Shown piece by piece: positions 35,695-47,317 of a DNA stretch of 64,000 nucleotides. Every line of letters starts with the position of its first letter. The stretch's first letter is position 1. Position numbers and translations under genes: made by a program. The notes below the pieces were generated by a model that saw only the letters and a program-made list of their open reading frames with translations, had not been told where the DNA came from and did no database searches. Origin of the DNA: Lichenostomus cassidix (lineage: Eukaryota > Chordata > Aves > Passeriformes > Meliphagidae); contig CM039182.1 of assembly GCA_008360975.2 (NCBI GenBank), positions 107,374,443 through 107,438,442 of the forward strand, written 5' to 3'.

Positions 35695-38600
35695 GCTAGT
35701 ATGATCTATCCACACCTTGTGTGTCAAGCACGTGGATAAATGCCTCACTTGACAGTTTACTAAATCTGTATTTATGTGGTGGTAGTTTAACTGGAGTGTT
35801 CTCTCTCTGCCTAGCTGTGTCTTAGCCAGGCATATCAATAATCATGGTTCTTTCTCCCTTTCCTCTGCTTCTCAGCTGGTCACACTGTCAAACCTAACAG
35901 GGCTCCTACATTCTTTTCAGAGGGTGTTTCAAATATTACAAAGTTCAGAAAGATTTGCTGTCTCTTGAACATAACAATTGCAGCTAACATGTTATAAACC
36001 CAAATAACTTAGTATTTTGGGATTCAGGATATTGTTGAAGTGTTTTCATTTTTTTCTTTACTTTCAGATGAAATGCATTTGAACTGTCACATTTTTCAGT
36101 CACATGAACGAGAAGAAAGAATTACACGGAGCTTTGTGCTTCTGACAGTACTCTTAAAACCTCCTTTATACTTCTTAAATACTGTTATCAATGCTTCTTA
36201 GAAGAAACATCTTCTAGTTAGAAGGCTTAAAAAATACACATTTTTTAAAAAAAACAGACGCTGTATTTTAGCAAAAATACAAAATGTTTATAGTACACCA
36301 GAGAACAATACAAAATTTTGGTGATAATAAAAACAGTAAAAAATATAAACAAAATATGTTGTATTAAAAACACTAAAGGTCAATTTGAAAAGTAGTGAAC
36401 TTTACCAGGCATTTTCCAAGCTACATCTCCAGTCAGTTTGGTGGGACAATAACACAATGATAATTTCAGCAAGATTTTAATGCAAGTCTTTAATGGAGGC
36501 CCTATTATGGTGCCATTTAATGTGTGCTAATGATGGAAAGATGATTTCAATATCGCTCTAAAGGGATTCCATTATGAAGCCATTACAATACGAAGCTGCA
36601 AAAGCAAAATACTTCCACGAGAAATCCACAGAGACAGTGGGATTGTTGCATTACTGGTTTCAAAGTGATGTGATGGCACTCCAAGGATCTCAGTACAAGC
36701 CTGTAGGGACCACACCAGCATGTAAAATGATGGTACGCATGATAAGCTTCTTTGAAGATAGACTTGCAGTTCCATTTTAAAATAGAATGTTGTTTTGAGA
36801 CAGCAACAAAAAAAGAGTAATCTTTAAAATCATGCATTTTTTCCTACCTGCATTCCAAGATGCCTTCATTCACCTTAACAAGAAAAGTCGTTCAGTCTTC
36901 CTTTCTTTTTACCCTAACCTTGCTGTCATGTTTAAGAGAGAAAGTAAGCTTAGTTCCTTTTAGGTCATGTTTTTTTACCAGAAATGTATCGTTGGCTTCA
37001 GCACTCACCTACTGAGGTGAACATAAGAATAATCTGAGGTTGGTGTTATCACAGAACAGCCTCTTCAACTGTCCCCACTGACAGCGATTGGCAAAAGTGT
37101 AGGATATGAACTTACTTGGAAAATGTCCTAAGCCTATAAAGAAAATTCTGAGTTAAAATGGTTAAGTTTGGTTATCTTCCTTCATTTGTAAGGCTAAATT
37201 CTCTTGTAGTTTCTTATGAAAGGTCCATGCTAGAATTGCTTGTGAAGGTGTTGATGGAACATTTCATCAAGGGTGAAAAGTTCTATAATAGTATGGCAAA
37301 CCTGCCAAAAAACATAGCTAAGTATCATTTTATGACATATTAAGAATGACATAGTTTAGAGGCTTGGTATGGAAAATTTTGTGAACCTTCCGCCCTCCCT
37401 CTACCCCAAAATTTCATAATTTGGCTAAATTATGAAATTGCAATCAAAATTGGGGCAGGTATGAGGGGTTGGAGGGGGTACAAGTGTGTGTGTATGATGT
37501 GGTTTATTGGTTTGGTTTAATTTTCCGAACGTAAGGTATCTGAATGGACATTCCTTTCTAGAATCATGGAAAAGTTTTGTTCGGCTTTGGTGCGAGGCTT
37601 GATTTCTCGAGTGCTGAAGTCTTCTATGAAAGAGAATTGCTATTTTTGTCTCAGCTCTGCAACATATAAAGAAAGTTTCACTTGCCAGGCAGCATTCATC
37701 TTCAAAACCCTTTGTGGATATTAAATTTTGTAAATTTAAATAATTATTTCAAGAACAGTGCATTTGAGACCCCTTTTTAGATGAGTGCTTGCCGTTCACA
37801 AGCCAGGATTTTTTTAGCAAACCCTTGTTCCCTTCTTCTACAATACAAATACAAGCATGTTTCAATGCACAGACACACACACCAGAAAGACACATTTCTA
37901 AAAATCACAGAACACATGGGGGTAGGTTAAACTACATGTCCTGTTCCTGCTAATGCTCTTTGTCTGACATCTTACTAATTAATGTGTTCAGCTCAACAGA
38001 TCAAGGGCTTTTAGCTGAAGGATCTGTGATCACAGCATATTCCTCCCTTTCCTGGTTTTAACTAGCTGGATTCTTCAGATTCTGTGGAGCTCTAGCCGAG
38101 TCTAAGAGATGTGTTCTTTATCTTCTCAGGAGTTTTTTGCTATTCCTTTAATTTCATTTACTAATTTTAAAACTGGATTCTAACTTTAACTAGATTTCAC
38201 AGCAGGTTAATACTTTTAAAGTTGTAGAATTTCTGTAAGTTTCAGGAACATAGAAGGCAGATTAGAAGAGAGAAAATAAAGTTATTAGTGCCCACACAAG
38301 AACCAGATATGAAATATTTTTTCTTTTTACTACTGCTGCATCCAATGACTTCTCTCATCACTGATACTGCCTACAAGAGTGAAAGAGTCTTGAATCAAAA
38401 TTCCAAATATTTATGTTAAGGTATGATGAACTCATATCTTTGTTGTAATTCCTGCTTGCATATTGTATCAAAACTATTTAGAGGAAACTTGGCTAATGTA
38501 TTTCTATACTGCAACCAAGGTAGTAGTGTAGCTGTATGAAGCAAGAGCTGCTAACAGACCTGAATGTGTTTAGAAAAGGAAGGTCAGCTACAAGATGGTG

Positions 38601-38909
38601 TGAACTACTTTTTGAGAAAAAGTTTCCCAAGTCTGTAAACTTTCAAAAACATCTAATTCTTAACCAAGAATATTAAGAATCAGAGAGCACTGGGATACAC
38701 TGCATTCTTTTTATGATTTCTAACCTTGTAAGAGTTCAGACAGGCATTCAAAACTTTTTTATAGCTATGCTTCTTTTTTCTTCTAAGAGGTCTTAACATT
38801 ATTTTAACATGATTTTTCTCAGTGGAATAAATTGCTACTCATTCCCATCCCAGCTCTACCTTTTACTTTTGTGGTGTATATTTGGAATCTGTTTAGCAAT
38901 CTTGGCTTT
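35695..38909. other. Unique noncoding DNA
   Basis: No gene recognised. The block 36430-36780 is discussed as a candidate conserved element; it keeps a 68-codon frame on plus and 67- and 84-codon frames on minus. Confidence 0.45.
36430..36780. other. Candidate conserved noncoding element
   Basis: Unique sequence lacking simple repeats, with phrases such as 'GGCCCTATTATGGTGCCATT' (36499-36518) and dense paired AT-rich cores. It is stop-poor on both strands. The texture suggests an old constrained enhancer rather than a neutral intron. There is no comparative evidence. Confidence 0.25.
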
Positions 38910-39530
38910 TTACAGTCCTTTGAAATGCTTGAAAGAGCTAATATTGTATGTTTGTTTTATATGCCCCATGTAACAGGCATGGAACCAAAGTACTGGTTGA
39001 ACTTCAATGCTGGCATTTGCAGCTTGCTTGACTCCAGCTGCCATGTCAGCAGCACTCACAGAACCAAAAAAGAAGAGCAGAGCAGCCTGCAATGCAGTCA
39101 TGTGTTCTGTTGCTTCCACAGTTGCAGTCTCTGCAGCCCACAGAGCTGGTGATGCTGTACAAAAGATAGCAATTTGCCTGCAATTTGAAAATGTTTTTTT
39201 TGACATGATGTATTTATTTGACACTATAATGCAGCAATAGAGGTGGGGTAAGATGGCTATTGCAAGATAAACTATCATTGGGAACAGTGCCTTGTCCATA
39301 ACTAAACCATCGACACCAAAAATAGATTTCTGATTGACAAAATGATTGTGTGTATAGAGCTTGACAATATGCATTTTGAGGGAGAAGTCACTTCCTTTCC
39401 AAAAATTCTTGAGATTCAAAATAAAGTGCTCCTCAAAAAACCTTGAGTCACCTGGCTTTTTTGTGAGCCCTGCAGCCACAAAGAGTTTTAAGGTGTCTGC
39501 ATTTATGTTCTTATTGTATTTGCACTGCAT
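38910..39530 (-). other. Longest open reading frame (206 codons), coding status unresolved
   Basis: An ATG-initiated frame of 206 codons, the longest in the window; in sequence this AT-rich such a length is unlikely by chance in 64 kb. The predicted product has a hydrophilic first 80 residues, a strongly hydrophobic segment at about 81-103 (ALFPMIVYLAIAILPHLYCC) that could span a membrane, and an alanine-rich stretch at about 124-172. I recognise no domain. Against coding: two shorter frames overlap it on the plus strand (38832-39152 and 39007-39240), so the region may simply be poor in stops because of its many GCAGC/GCTGC words. No splice or poly(A) context confirms a gene or a retrocopy. 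Confidence 0.2.
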
Positions 39531-42500
39531 ACTGCCTAAAAATAAGTGATGCTATTTTCACTGTGTGAGATCTGGGAGAGAAGCAGCCAACTTGTAACTA
39601 TAACAGGCAGCAGCAATAACCATCACCACCGGCAAACTTTGGCAGATATTTTTGCTGTCAGCATTGTTTCTTAAAATAAAAACCTCTTCTGTTAAAAGCT
39701 CTCTTTGGTCTCATGCCACTTTGATACCTCTGCTTTCCTTGCTGTCTTGGTTAAGGCCATTGGGAGTACAACTTAAGGAGTTCCAAATAGGATATGGTTC
39801 CCTTGTGGAGGTACAACCAGAGTTCATATACCTCTGATTCTTTCAATCTTCCTTTGTCTCATGGGGAATATAAATATAAACCTGTTTGGCTATCTCTATA
39901 GATTTTTAAGATTTTTTTCTTTTCCTCAAGCCAAAATTGATAAAGATAGTCGCACAGGCAAAAAAAAATAAAGCAGGCAATTTTAGCTCAGAAAGCACAG
40001 AACATAATAATATTCAGCTCTGTGTGTTCTGCCATTACCTAGAATAATCCAGAAAACAGCTGATGAAATTCTGTTTTAACGAGGGAAATGGGTAAATAAC
40101 CATTAAAAAGAAAAGCCCTGGAGTAATTGAGAAAGGAGTAGGAGGACTAGATAGAAACAGAGAGTGACAATAAATTGTCACTTTTGCTGTCACCATTGCT
40201 ATACAAAATAACAACCTGTGGCACACTGCATTACCTCTGTCTTCAACAGTACCCTCTGATATGATCCAGAGTTCTTCTTTTACAATAGGTATTGCATATC
40301 AGAATTTAGAAGTTGCTATCAATCTTCTGTGGAGAAAAGGGAACACATCCTAGAATTTATTGTCAGTCTAATAACGTCTGAACAGTCTAACCAAATTGCC
40401 TACCATTTATTATTAGTCTACTTACAATGATACTAACTCTTATAGCTAATAATACACTCAAGATTTCTATGCACAAGCATCTAGCATCAAATCTTTTCCT
40501 CTAATGTAAATTCACCCTTCAAATGTCTCTCTAGATCTCAAAGTCAACAGCTTCAAGAAGGAGGGGTAGGACTTGAGCTACAGCAAGTTGTCAACATCCC
40601 AAGTCATTTGTTGGGACAAATATGACAGGGATTTCTTCTCCCTCACAGCTGGGTCTGTGTACAGTCACTGCCTTACAAAGCTGTACTTACTGATCAGTAC
40701 TGGACACTGGGTTTGTGCTTACAGTTTAGGGTCCCAGATATTCTCCACCATCTTTGCATTCCTGCATTGCCTTTTGTTCTAGGTTCATAAATGGCTCACT
40801 CCCCACTCAGCAAATATTTGTTATTCCTACCCAGTAACTAACAGGACATTACAGCACACAACTGCCCAAAGTTAAAACAAGTGCAGGCAGTAGTGTCTTA
40901 CCACTGCACAGCTGTTGTCAAAGGAAGACAGAAAGAGCTCAGCTCCACATAAACCAAACAAACCCTGACACCCTGCAATGGTAGTAAAAGCCTATGACCT
41001 TTTGCTAGCAATTAAAAAATTGTATTTATTAGATTTTCCCTTGCTTTTTCTACTGTGTTTCAGCATGAACTTCCACCAGTCCATATGACTTAGCTTGAGA
41101 AAATTTGCTACAGTTCCTGGGAAAGCTAGATCTCAGATTTGAGAAGCTGTATCCAAAGATTGCAAGGGAATTAAAATACAGATAAAAAGTGAACATCAGA
41201 TTTCAAAAGTGAGGGCAGTATGGTATGTTCCTGTCTGCTACATGATAAGAATACCTAAATAAAGAGGATCATATTCACTGTTCATATAACTCCAGAAATA
41301 TTAGTTAAGTCATAAAAGGAATTTATTTGGCTTAAAGACTAGTCTCACAGAGATAACTTGGTGTTTCTCAGTCCTAAATTTCCACCACTCACAGACAGAT
41401 GATAAACTTTCTACTCCATTATCATGAACATGATAATTGCTCTTTCTCTCTATCATAGCTTTTGAATTCTTTTGCTGTGAGTACTCAAATTCTAATGCTT
41501 CTTTCCTTGTGGGAATATTCACATAATTTCCACATGTTAAAGATTTATCTACTTCATAGAGGAAAAAAAAAAAGATAAAAAATACTTCACAAAATTTACA
41601 AATCTTCCAGATTTTTCATCTACGGTAATATGGAAGCCCTTAGAGGATTAAAAGATGTGTACGTTCTTCCACTCAGCTTTCTCCTTTTCTCCACATCATG
41701 GAAATGTAAGCAACTTCTTCTCAAAAAAATCTCCAAATCCAAACCAACTTAGTAAGAAAGAAATATTCTTTTTCTCCTTTCTTGGAAAATGTCAGTCTGC
41801 TGTGTGTCTAGTGGCATCAAAATTTGATGCAGGATATCTCGAAAGCATCTGAAAAGTCTACTTAATTCCAGCTTTTTTTCCAATAGTTTAATGTAGCCAT
41901 AGAAACTAAGATTACATTTAAAACACTCATCAATAAAGAAAAAAAATCCAGAAAGGTGCAAATGAAAATTTAAAGAAATATTGTTTTCATTTACTAGCAC
42001 TGTTGAAAGAGAATACTAGTGTGTATCACAGACCTAAATGTCAAAAAAAATCAATCAATTGCAGAGAAATTACTTATTTTCCTGATCTCCTTAATCCTGA
42101 GATCTTTGGACAGTGGAACAAAGACTTCAAAAGGAACAGCAAAAAAGTAATTCCAGTAATTTGGCACAATGAGTGACTGAATCATTGGACTGGACTGACT
42201 TTCCTGTGGCTCAAGGAATTTTCCTGATAAGATTTTCTCTGAACACAGGTCTATGTATATGTTTCTGTCTCTGTGCTCCAGTTCACAGGGTAGGGTCCTT
42301 TTATAGTAAAGGTGCCATTCAGATGTTTTTGTAACATTTTGTGAAGGTGCCAGAGAGTCTGGGGAGTGCCTTTGTGGCAAGCATAACAGAATACCTTGTA
42401 AGTTGTTATACATTATATCTCCTTTAATTTTTTTTTTCTGTTGTCCTCACAGAAACAAAGAATAGAAGGCCTTGATTACTTTTTGTGAACAGGCCAGTTT

Positions 42501-43547
42501 TGCCCTCATGCCAGATAACTATTTTGTAGTGTGTGTATTTTTTTCTCATCCTTAAAATATTATTACAAATAAATAAGAACTTGTTAATGAACATTTACTG
42601 CTTTCTCCCAATACTGCAATTCAAAGCAGGTATTTTTCAATGCTGAAGTTTTTCACATGCCATTGTATATGTGTCTTAAATATTTCTTGCTATAGTGATA
42701 ATTTACCAAAAGTATATGGATAGAATGAACATTATGGTTGTAAAATATTTTAAAGTTAGAAAATTCCAGAATGAAATCTGCCTGTCAAGTTGAAATTTTT
42801 ATCCTTTACATACAAAACCAGCACAAACCAACATTTTTCCACCCACATGAACTGGAAGAAACTGTAAGTGGTGAGGTGGAATTGTTACCTGCTCCTCTGA
42901 GGACCTCTATCATTGCAGGCATGTTTCCTAAATACTATTTTTTTTTTTTTTTGGTCATAGTAACTGCAGGACTGGGTCTGTTACATTTAATAAAATGCTG
43001 CCATTGAATAGCAGTAATACACAGCATCTGTTTTTTGCCTGCATAGTAAGAAGTAATCCTTCTACACAGCCTCACTGATTCCATATGAAGGTAGCAGCCC
43101 ACCTGTGTGTCACTACTTACACACAATTTAAGGTCTTCAACGTGGCATAATCAGGCATTAAACTGCATGAACTGCTTAAACTGTCTGGCAGATAAAAGGT
43201 GTTCCCTTCTCATTCCCTGTACAGGTACAAATATAGAGGCCTCGTTTAACATTAACTTGCAGATTAGGTTTTGTTTCTTGAAAGTGGAAGAAAAAAGCTG
43301 ATTTTCTTCCTCTGCTGAAAAAGAAAAAAAAAGAAAGAAACAAACAAAAAGCAGGTGGGAGGCCTTCATTATAGAAAGCCACTGCAATTAATTAATGATC
43401 AAAAAGGGTAGTGCTGCCAGCCAAGCTTTTAACATGTAATTTTCTAGTATGTGAATACACTCTAAGATCCTTCCTTTGTGAACCAGAAATTGAGTGCTTA
43501 GTAGTGACATGCATCATCCTCCCAGACAATAAGCAGCATGTGGTTTC

Positions 43548-43572
43548 ACAAGCTGGGGTCACACCAGCTTGT
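43548..43572. repeat. Short inverted repeat (9-bp stem, 7-base loop)
   Basis: ACAAGCTGG at 43548-43556 pairs exactly with CCAGCTTGT at 43564-43572 around the loop GGTCACA. In this setting it has no known role and may be chance. Confidence 0.75.
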
Positions 43573-45098
43573 AGTAACTGGATGTCAATTATTTTCCCTG
43601 GAAACAATGAGTACCAGCAACATTAAACACCCGGGCTTTTGTGAGAACATAGAATGTTACCTTTTCAGTGATACTGCCTATTGCTACTGCAGATAATGTG
43701 TCTGTCTCATGCAATGGGAACAATACTTCTCTTTATCTGCTGCATTTCTGACCTTCTTGGTTTTATCAACGATGTTATGTGGGTGGAGGTGCCAGGATTA
43801 GTGAATCATTCCTGATTAATTGTGATATCATCAGCAGCAATGTTTTAGGCTTAAAGTATTGGTTAGTTCTTGGTACTGAGAGGAGGCTCATTACATAGGT
43901 AGGACCACAGGATGCAAATCTGACTCAACTAAGCCTGAGATTTTTTGCTATTTCTAAAAGATCTAAGATATGGAGATACTATTTGTGCGGGGAATTAAGT
44001 AGAGAAAAAAAATGCTTAACAGCCAGTTTTAAATGTTTTCTATATATTTCTATTATATGTTTATTCTAAAAAGCATTTTTGCTGCCCAGCCCTAATTTTT
44101 CAAAAGCTTATGTTTATGAGAAAGCTGAAATCTTTCTATTTCCTTCCTTAATTATTTCCACCATCAAAGATGTTTTCTGCACTCATCATTCTAATTCATG
44201 AAATTTCTGGTGACAAAAATATTGACAGAAAGGACCTTAGGTAATCTGGACTTTAGGTAATCTGAGTTCCCTTCTAATTTCAAATTTAAAATTATACCAA
44301 TATTGAAATGTCAGTGGGAAGTAAGCAGCTAAATAGCCACTGAAAATTACTTAGCTTCTTATCTCTACTTTGGACAGAAAACTCTTAAGTATTGGTAATG
44401 TATTTGCTAGCATTTTTTTTGTACTCAGACAGTAAAATCTTTGAAATAATCTTTGTTTTTTACCCATCTTTACATATAGGAGAAGGCAATCTCCCATCTC
44501 ACCTAGGGTAATGCTACAAATATGAAGAAGAAAGGGAACAAAAATGCAGGGAAAATCATGCAGGGTAGGTTTGGTCTGCAAGCTTTTCAATTCCTATCCA
44601 AACCCAGTATGATCACAAGAGTTACAGTGATGTAAAAAAAAAAGAAAAAATAAGAGAATCCAATTGATAAATTCGAGACTGAGTCTTTCATGTTGTTTTC
44701 AGAGGAGTTTTCAGAACAAACCCAACAAGCTCTGAAACTTGAATTGGAAAAGACACGTGGCAAACAGATGTTAAATACTACTTAAGAGTTTCTGCATTCA
44801 CTGAACCACAGCATAATTTGATTTTGTTGCTCTTTTGATAAGAGCAGGATTTCTGGAGCGTGCTTGTGTTCAATAGATACACGTCTCTGTTTCTTTTTGT
44901 ATTAATGAAAGCAATCTCTAGGGAATAAAACTTTTCCACAGGTAATTAGGCTTGTTTTCAATAAACTTTTGTGCTACAAGGAAGCTTATAGATAAGTGGG
45001 TTTTTTATATTTGTGGTCAGTTTTTAATAGATTGTGCCTATGTTTTCTCTCACTTCTTTCAGAGCTGTTAAACTAGGGAATAACTACTGGGGATGTTC

Positions 45099-45124
45099 TT
45101 TTTTTTTTCTTTTTTTTTTTTTTT
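45099..45124. repeat. T-rich homopolymer run
   Basis: Twenty-six bases of T broken by a single C at 45109, ending in T15. No retrocopy was recognised next to it. Confidence 0.9.
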
Positions 45125-47115
45125 GTAAATTCATTAATATTCCTCATGATCTATCTTTCTATGTTAATGTAATTTTCAGTAGGTTCATGATATTGGCAAT
45201 CCCAACATCTCCTAATCACTTTCTATTGCCTGGAATTTACATATTTTTGCAGCTGAACTGGAGAGATTTGCTGCTGTACTTCAGGTGAATATAAATATGG
45301 TGGATTTTTTTTTAACAGAAAGTCCAGTGGGTTATTATGTGATTTCTGGCTTCCTTTAAGCAGCATTTGTAATACCTGGACAAATATAGTCAGGAACAGC
45401 ATCATTTTTTCTCCACAGCAAGCATAATACCCGCAATAGTATGAGAACACTAATTTCTGGTCAACATTTTTCATGCTTGAGTGAAAAGTTTCCATTCTGT
45501 TGTCGGCTGTAGCTTAGATAGACATTCTGCAAATATTTCCACCATCACAATATGATCATGGCAACATTTTCATAGTGGGCAAACAGGGTGAATTAAATTG
45601 GTGGTCTTTGCCTCAATGAAGTGTGATTTGCAAAGATTTGGATACAAGGTCACGAAGACATGAATCTTTTACAAGCCTGTGACAGAATATTTGTTAAAAA
45701 GGAAACTAGATTCTGGTGCCCTTAGCTGGGCTGTGTGTGCATCACTTAACCATGGAAGGATGCTCAGGCAACATGAATGAGCAGCAACATGAATAACAGG
45801 ATAAGGGAAACGGTGGGGAAAACCCTTCTTACTTCCTACCAATAGTTCAATCCCAGAAGGAGACCAGAATTTAGGGAAGGATCCCAAAACTTCTGTCTGG
45901 ACATAGTGTTGGATCATATTAAGTTCTTGCATAAAAGTGACTTTAAATAAATAAGTAAATAAATAAAGGGTGGAAATTATATTTTAACCCATTAGATAAA
46001 TTTTATCTCAGTAAATATGACATTTAGTTTTATTGTAATCTCTACATTATTGTGGCACTACTTTAAGAGAGAGGAAAAAAGGGATTTAAGCACTTGTCTT
46101 TACATGCTTCTGAAGTTAGCTGTGAAAGACCTAGAAAGAAAACTCGTCTTCTTTATTTTCTTCCACCATTAATTATAACACAATTTTTCAGTCTAGGGTA
46201 ACCTTCCCTTGAACTCTGGGCAAAATCTCAAGTTATGTTAATTTGCCAAATCCAGCAGACCTAAACTTCTGCTTACAGCTTGCAAAATCAAATATTTTTT
46301 TTCATGTAGATCCCAACCTTTAAACCTCCTATAAGAAGGGATGTTCTTCTCCTTCCTATTCCCCTTCAAGGAGCATTGAATAAGCTTACAGGTAAAAGTA
46401 ATTTTCTTTTACAAGCTGATATTTTTTATTCTATGTTGGTTCTAATGATGTCTTACAAACAGGATAATATTAATTTTGTCCTTATATATGTTATATTTAT
46501 AAATTGTAATTTATTTTAATCTTTTTTTCATTCATGAATTCATCACTAGAATCCTTAGGTAAAAGTACTCATTTAGTAAATTTTCAAATTCTAAGGCATG
46601 TTTTGTATCTTTTCATGCATTCAAACAGGACAGAAAACAAAATAACTTGAAAAGTTTACTGTAAAGTCTTCCAAATTCATAGCAAGCAATTTTCAAGCTT
46701 CTTAAAAAGATGTAAAGAACAAATATGAAAATGTTCTAGATTGCCAAATCACACACGTTTCAGATACACATCTGTTCACTGAAAGTAAAACTATTTGCAA
46801 GTAAAGATAGGCATTTAAGCACATAAGTAAATCAACTGAATAACCTATCTATTTTGCACTCATGAATGTAGTCAGAACATGGAAGATGTTCTCATTCAAA
46901 TTCTTCTCTAAATGTTTTAGTACTTCACTACTTAAGACTTAAAATATCTGGGTTTTTTTCCTAAGCATAAATAAGCAATAATAGCATAGTAATAACAGAT
47001 GCTAACCTTCAAAAGTACTCAAAAAGATTGTTACAGGATACAATGAAATGGCTAACACTTTAAGGTAAATGGCAAAAAGAAGAAAAATGTTTTTCCATGT
47101 TCCTATAACATTTCA

Positions 47116-47119
47116 TTTC

Positions 47120-47215
<96 letters not shown>

Positions 47216-47227
47216 TTTCTTTCTTTC

Positions 47228-47314
<87 letters not shown>

Positions 47315-47317
47315 CTC
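47116..47317. repeat. (CTTT)n microsatellite, about 200 bases
   Basis: A pure pyrimidine tract of about 202 bases on the plus strand, made of two long CTTT arrays separated by irregular units near 47211-47232 (extra T, then a CTCTTT unit). Homopurine-homopyrimidine mirror repeats of this size can form H-DNA triplexes and vary in length between individuals. The 103-, 99- and 81-codon frames through it are Lys/Arg/Glu or Phe/Leu/Ser strings and are not proteins. Confidence 0.97.

Larger units (their letters stand above)
39531..47115. other. AT-rich unique noncoding DNA
   Basis: No gene or repeat family recognised. Simple sequence: T15 at 42938-42952, T-rich run at 45099-45124, (AAAT)n-like at 45945-45967. 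A 120-codon minus-strand frame at 42051-42413 is noted as a finding. A short perfect hairpin lies at 43548-43572. Confidence 0.48.
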
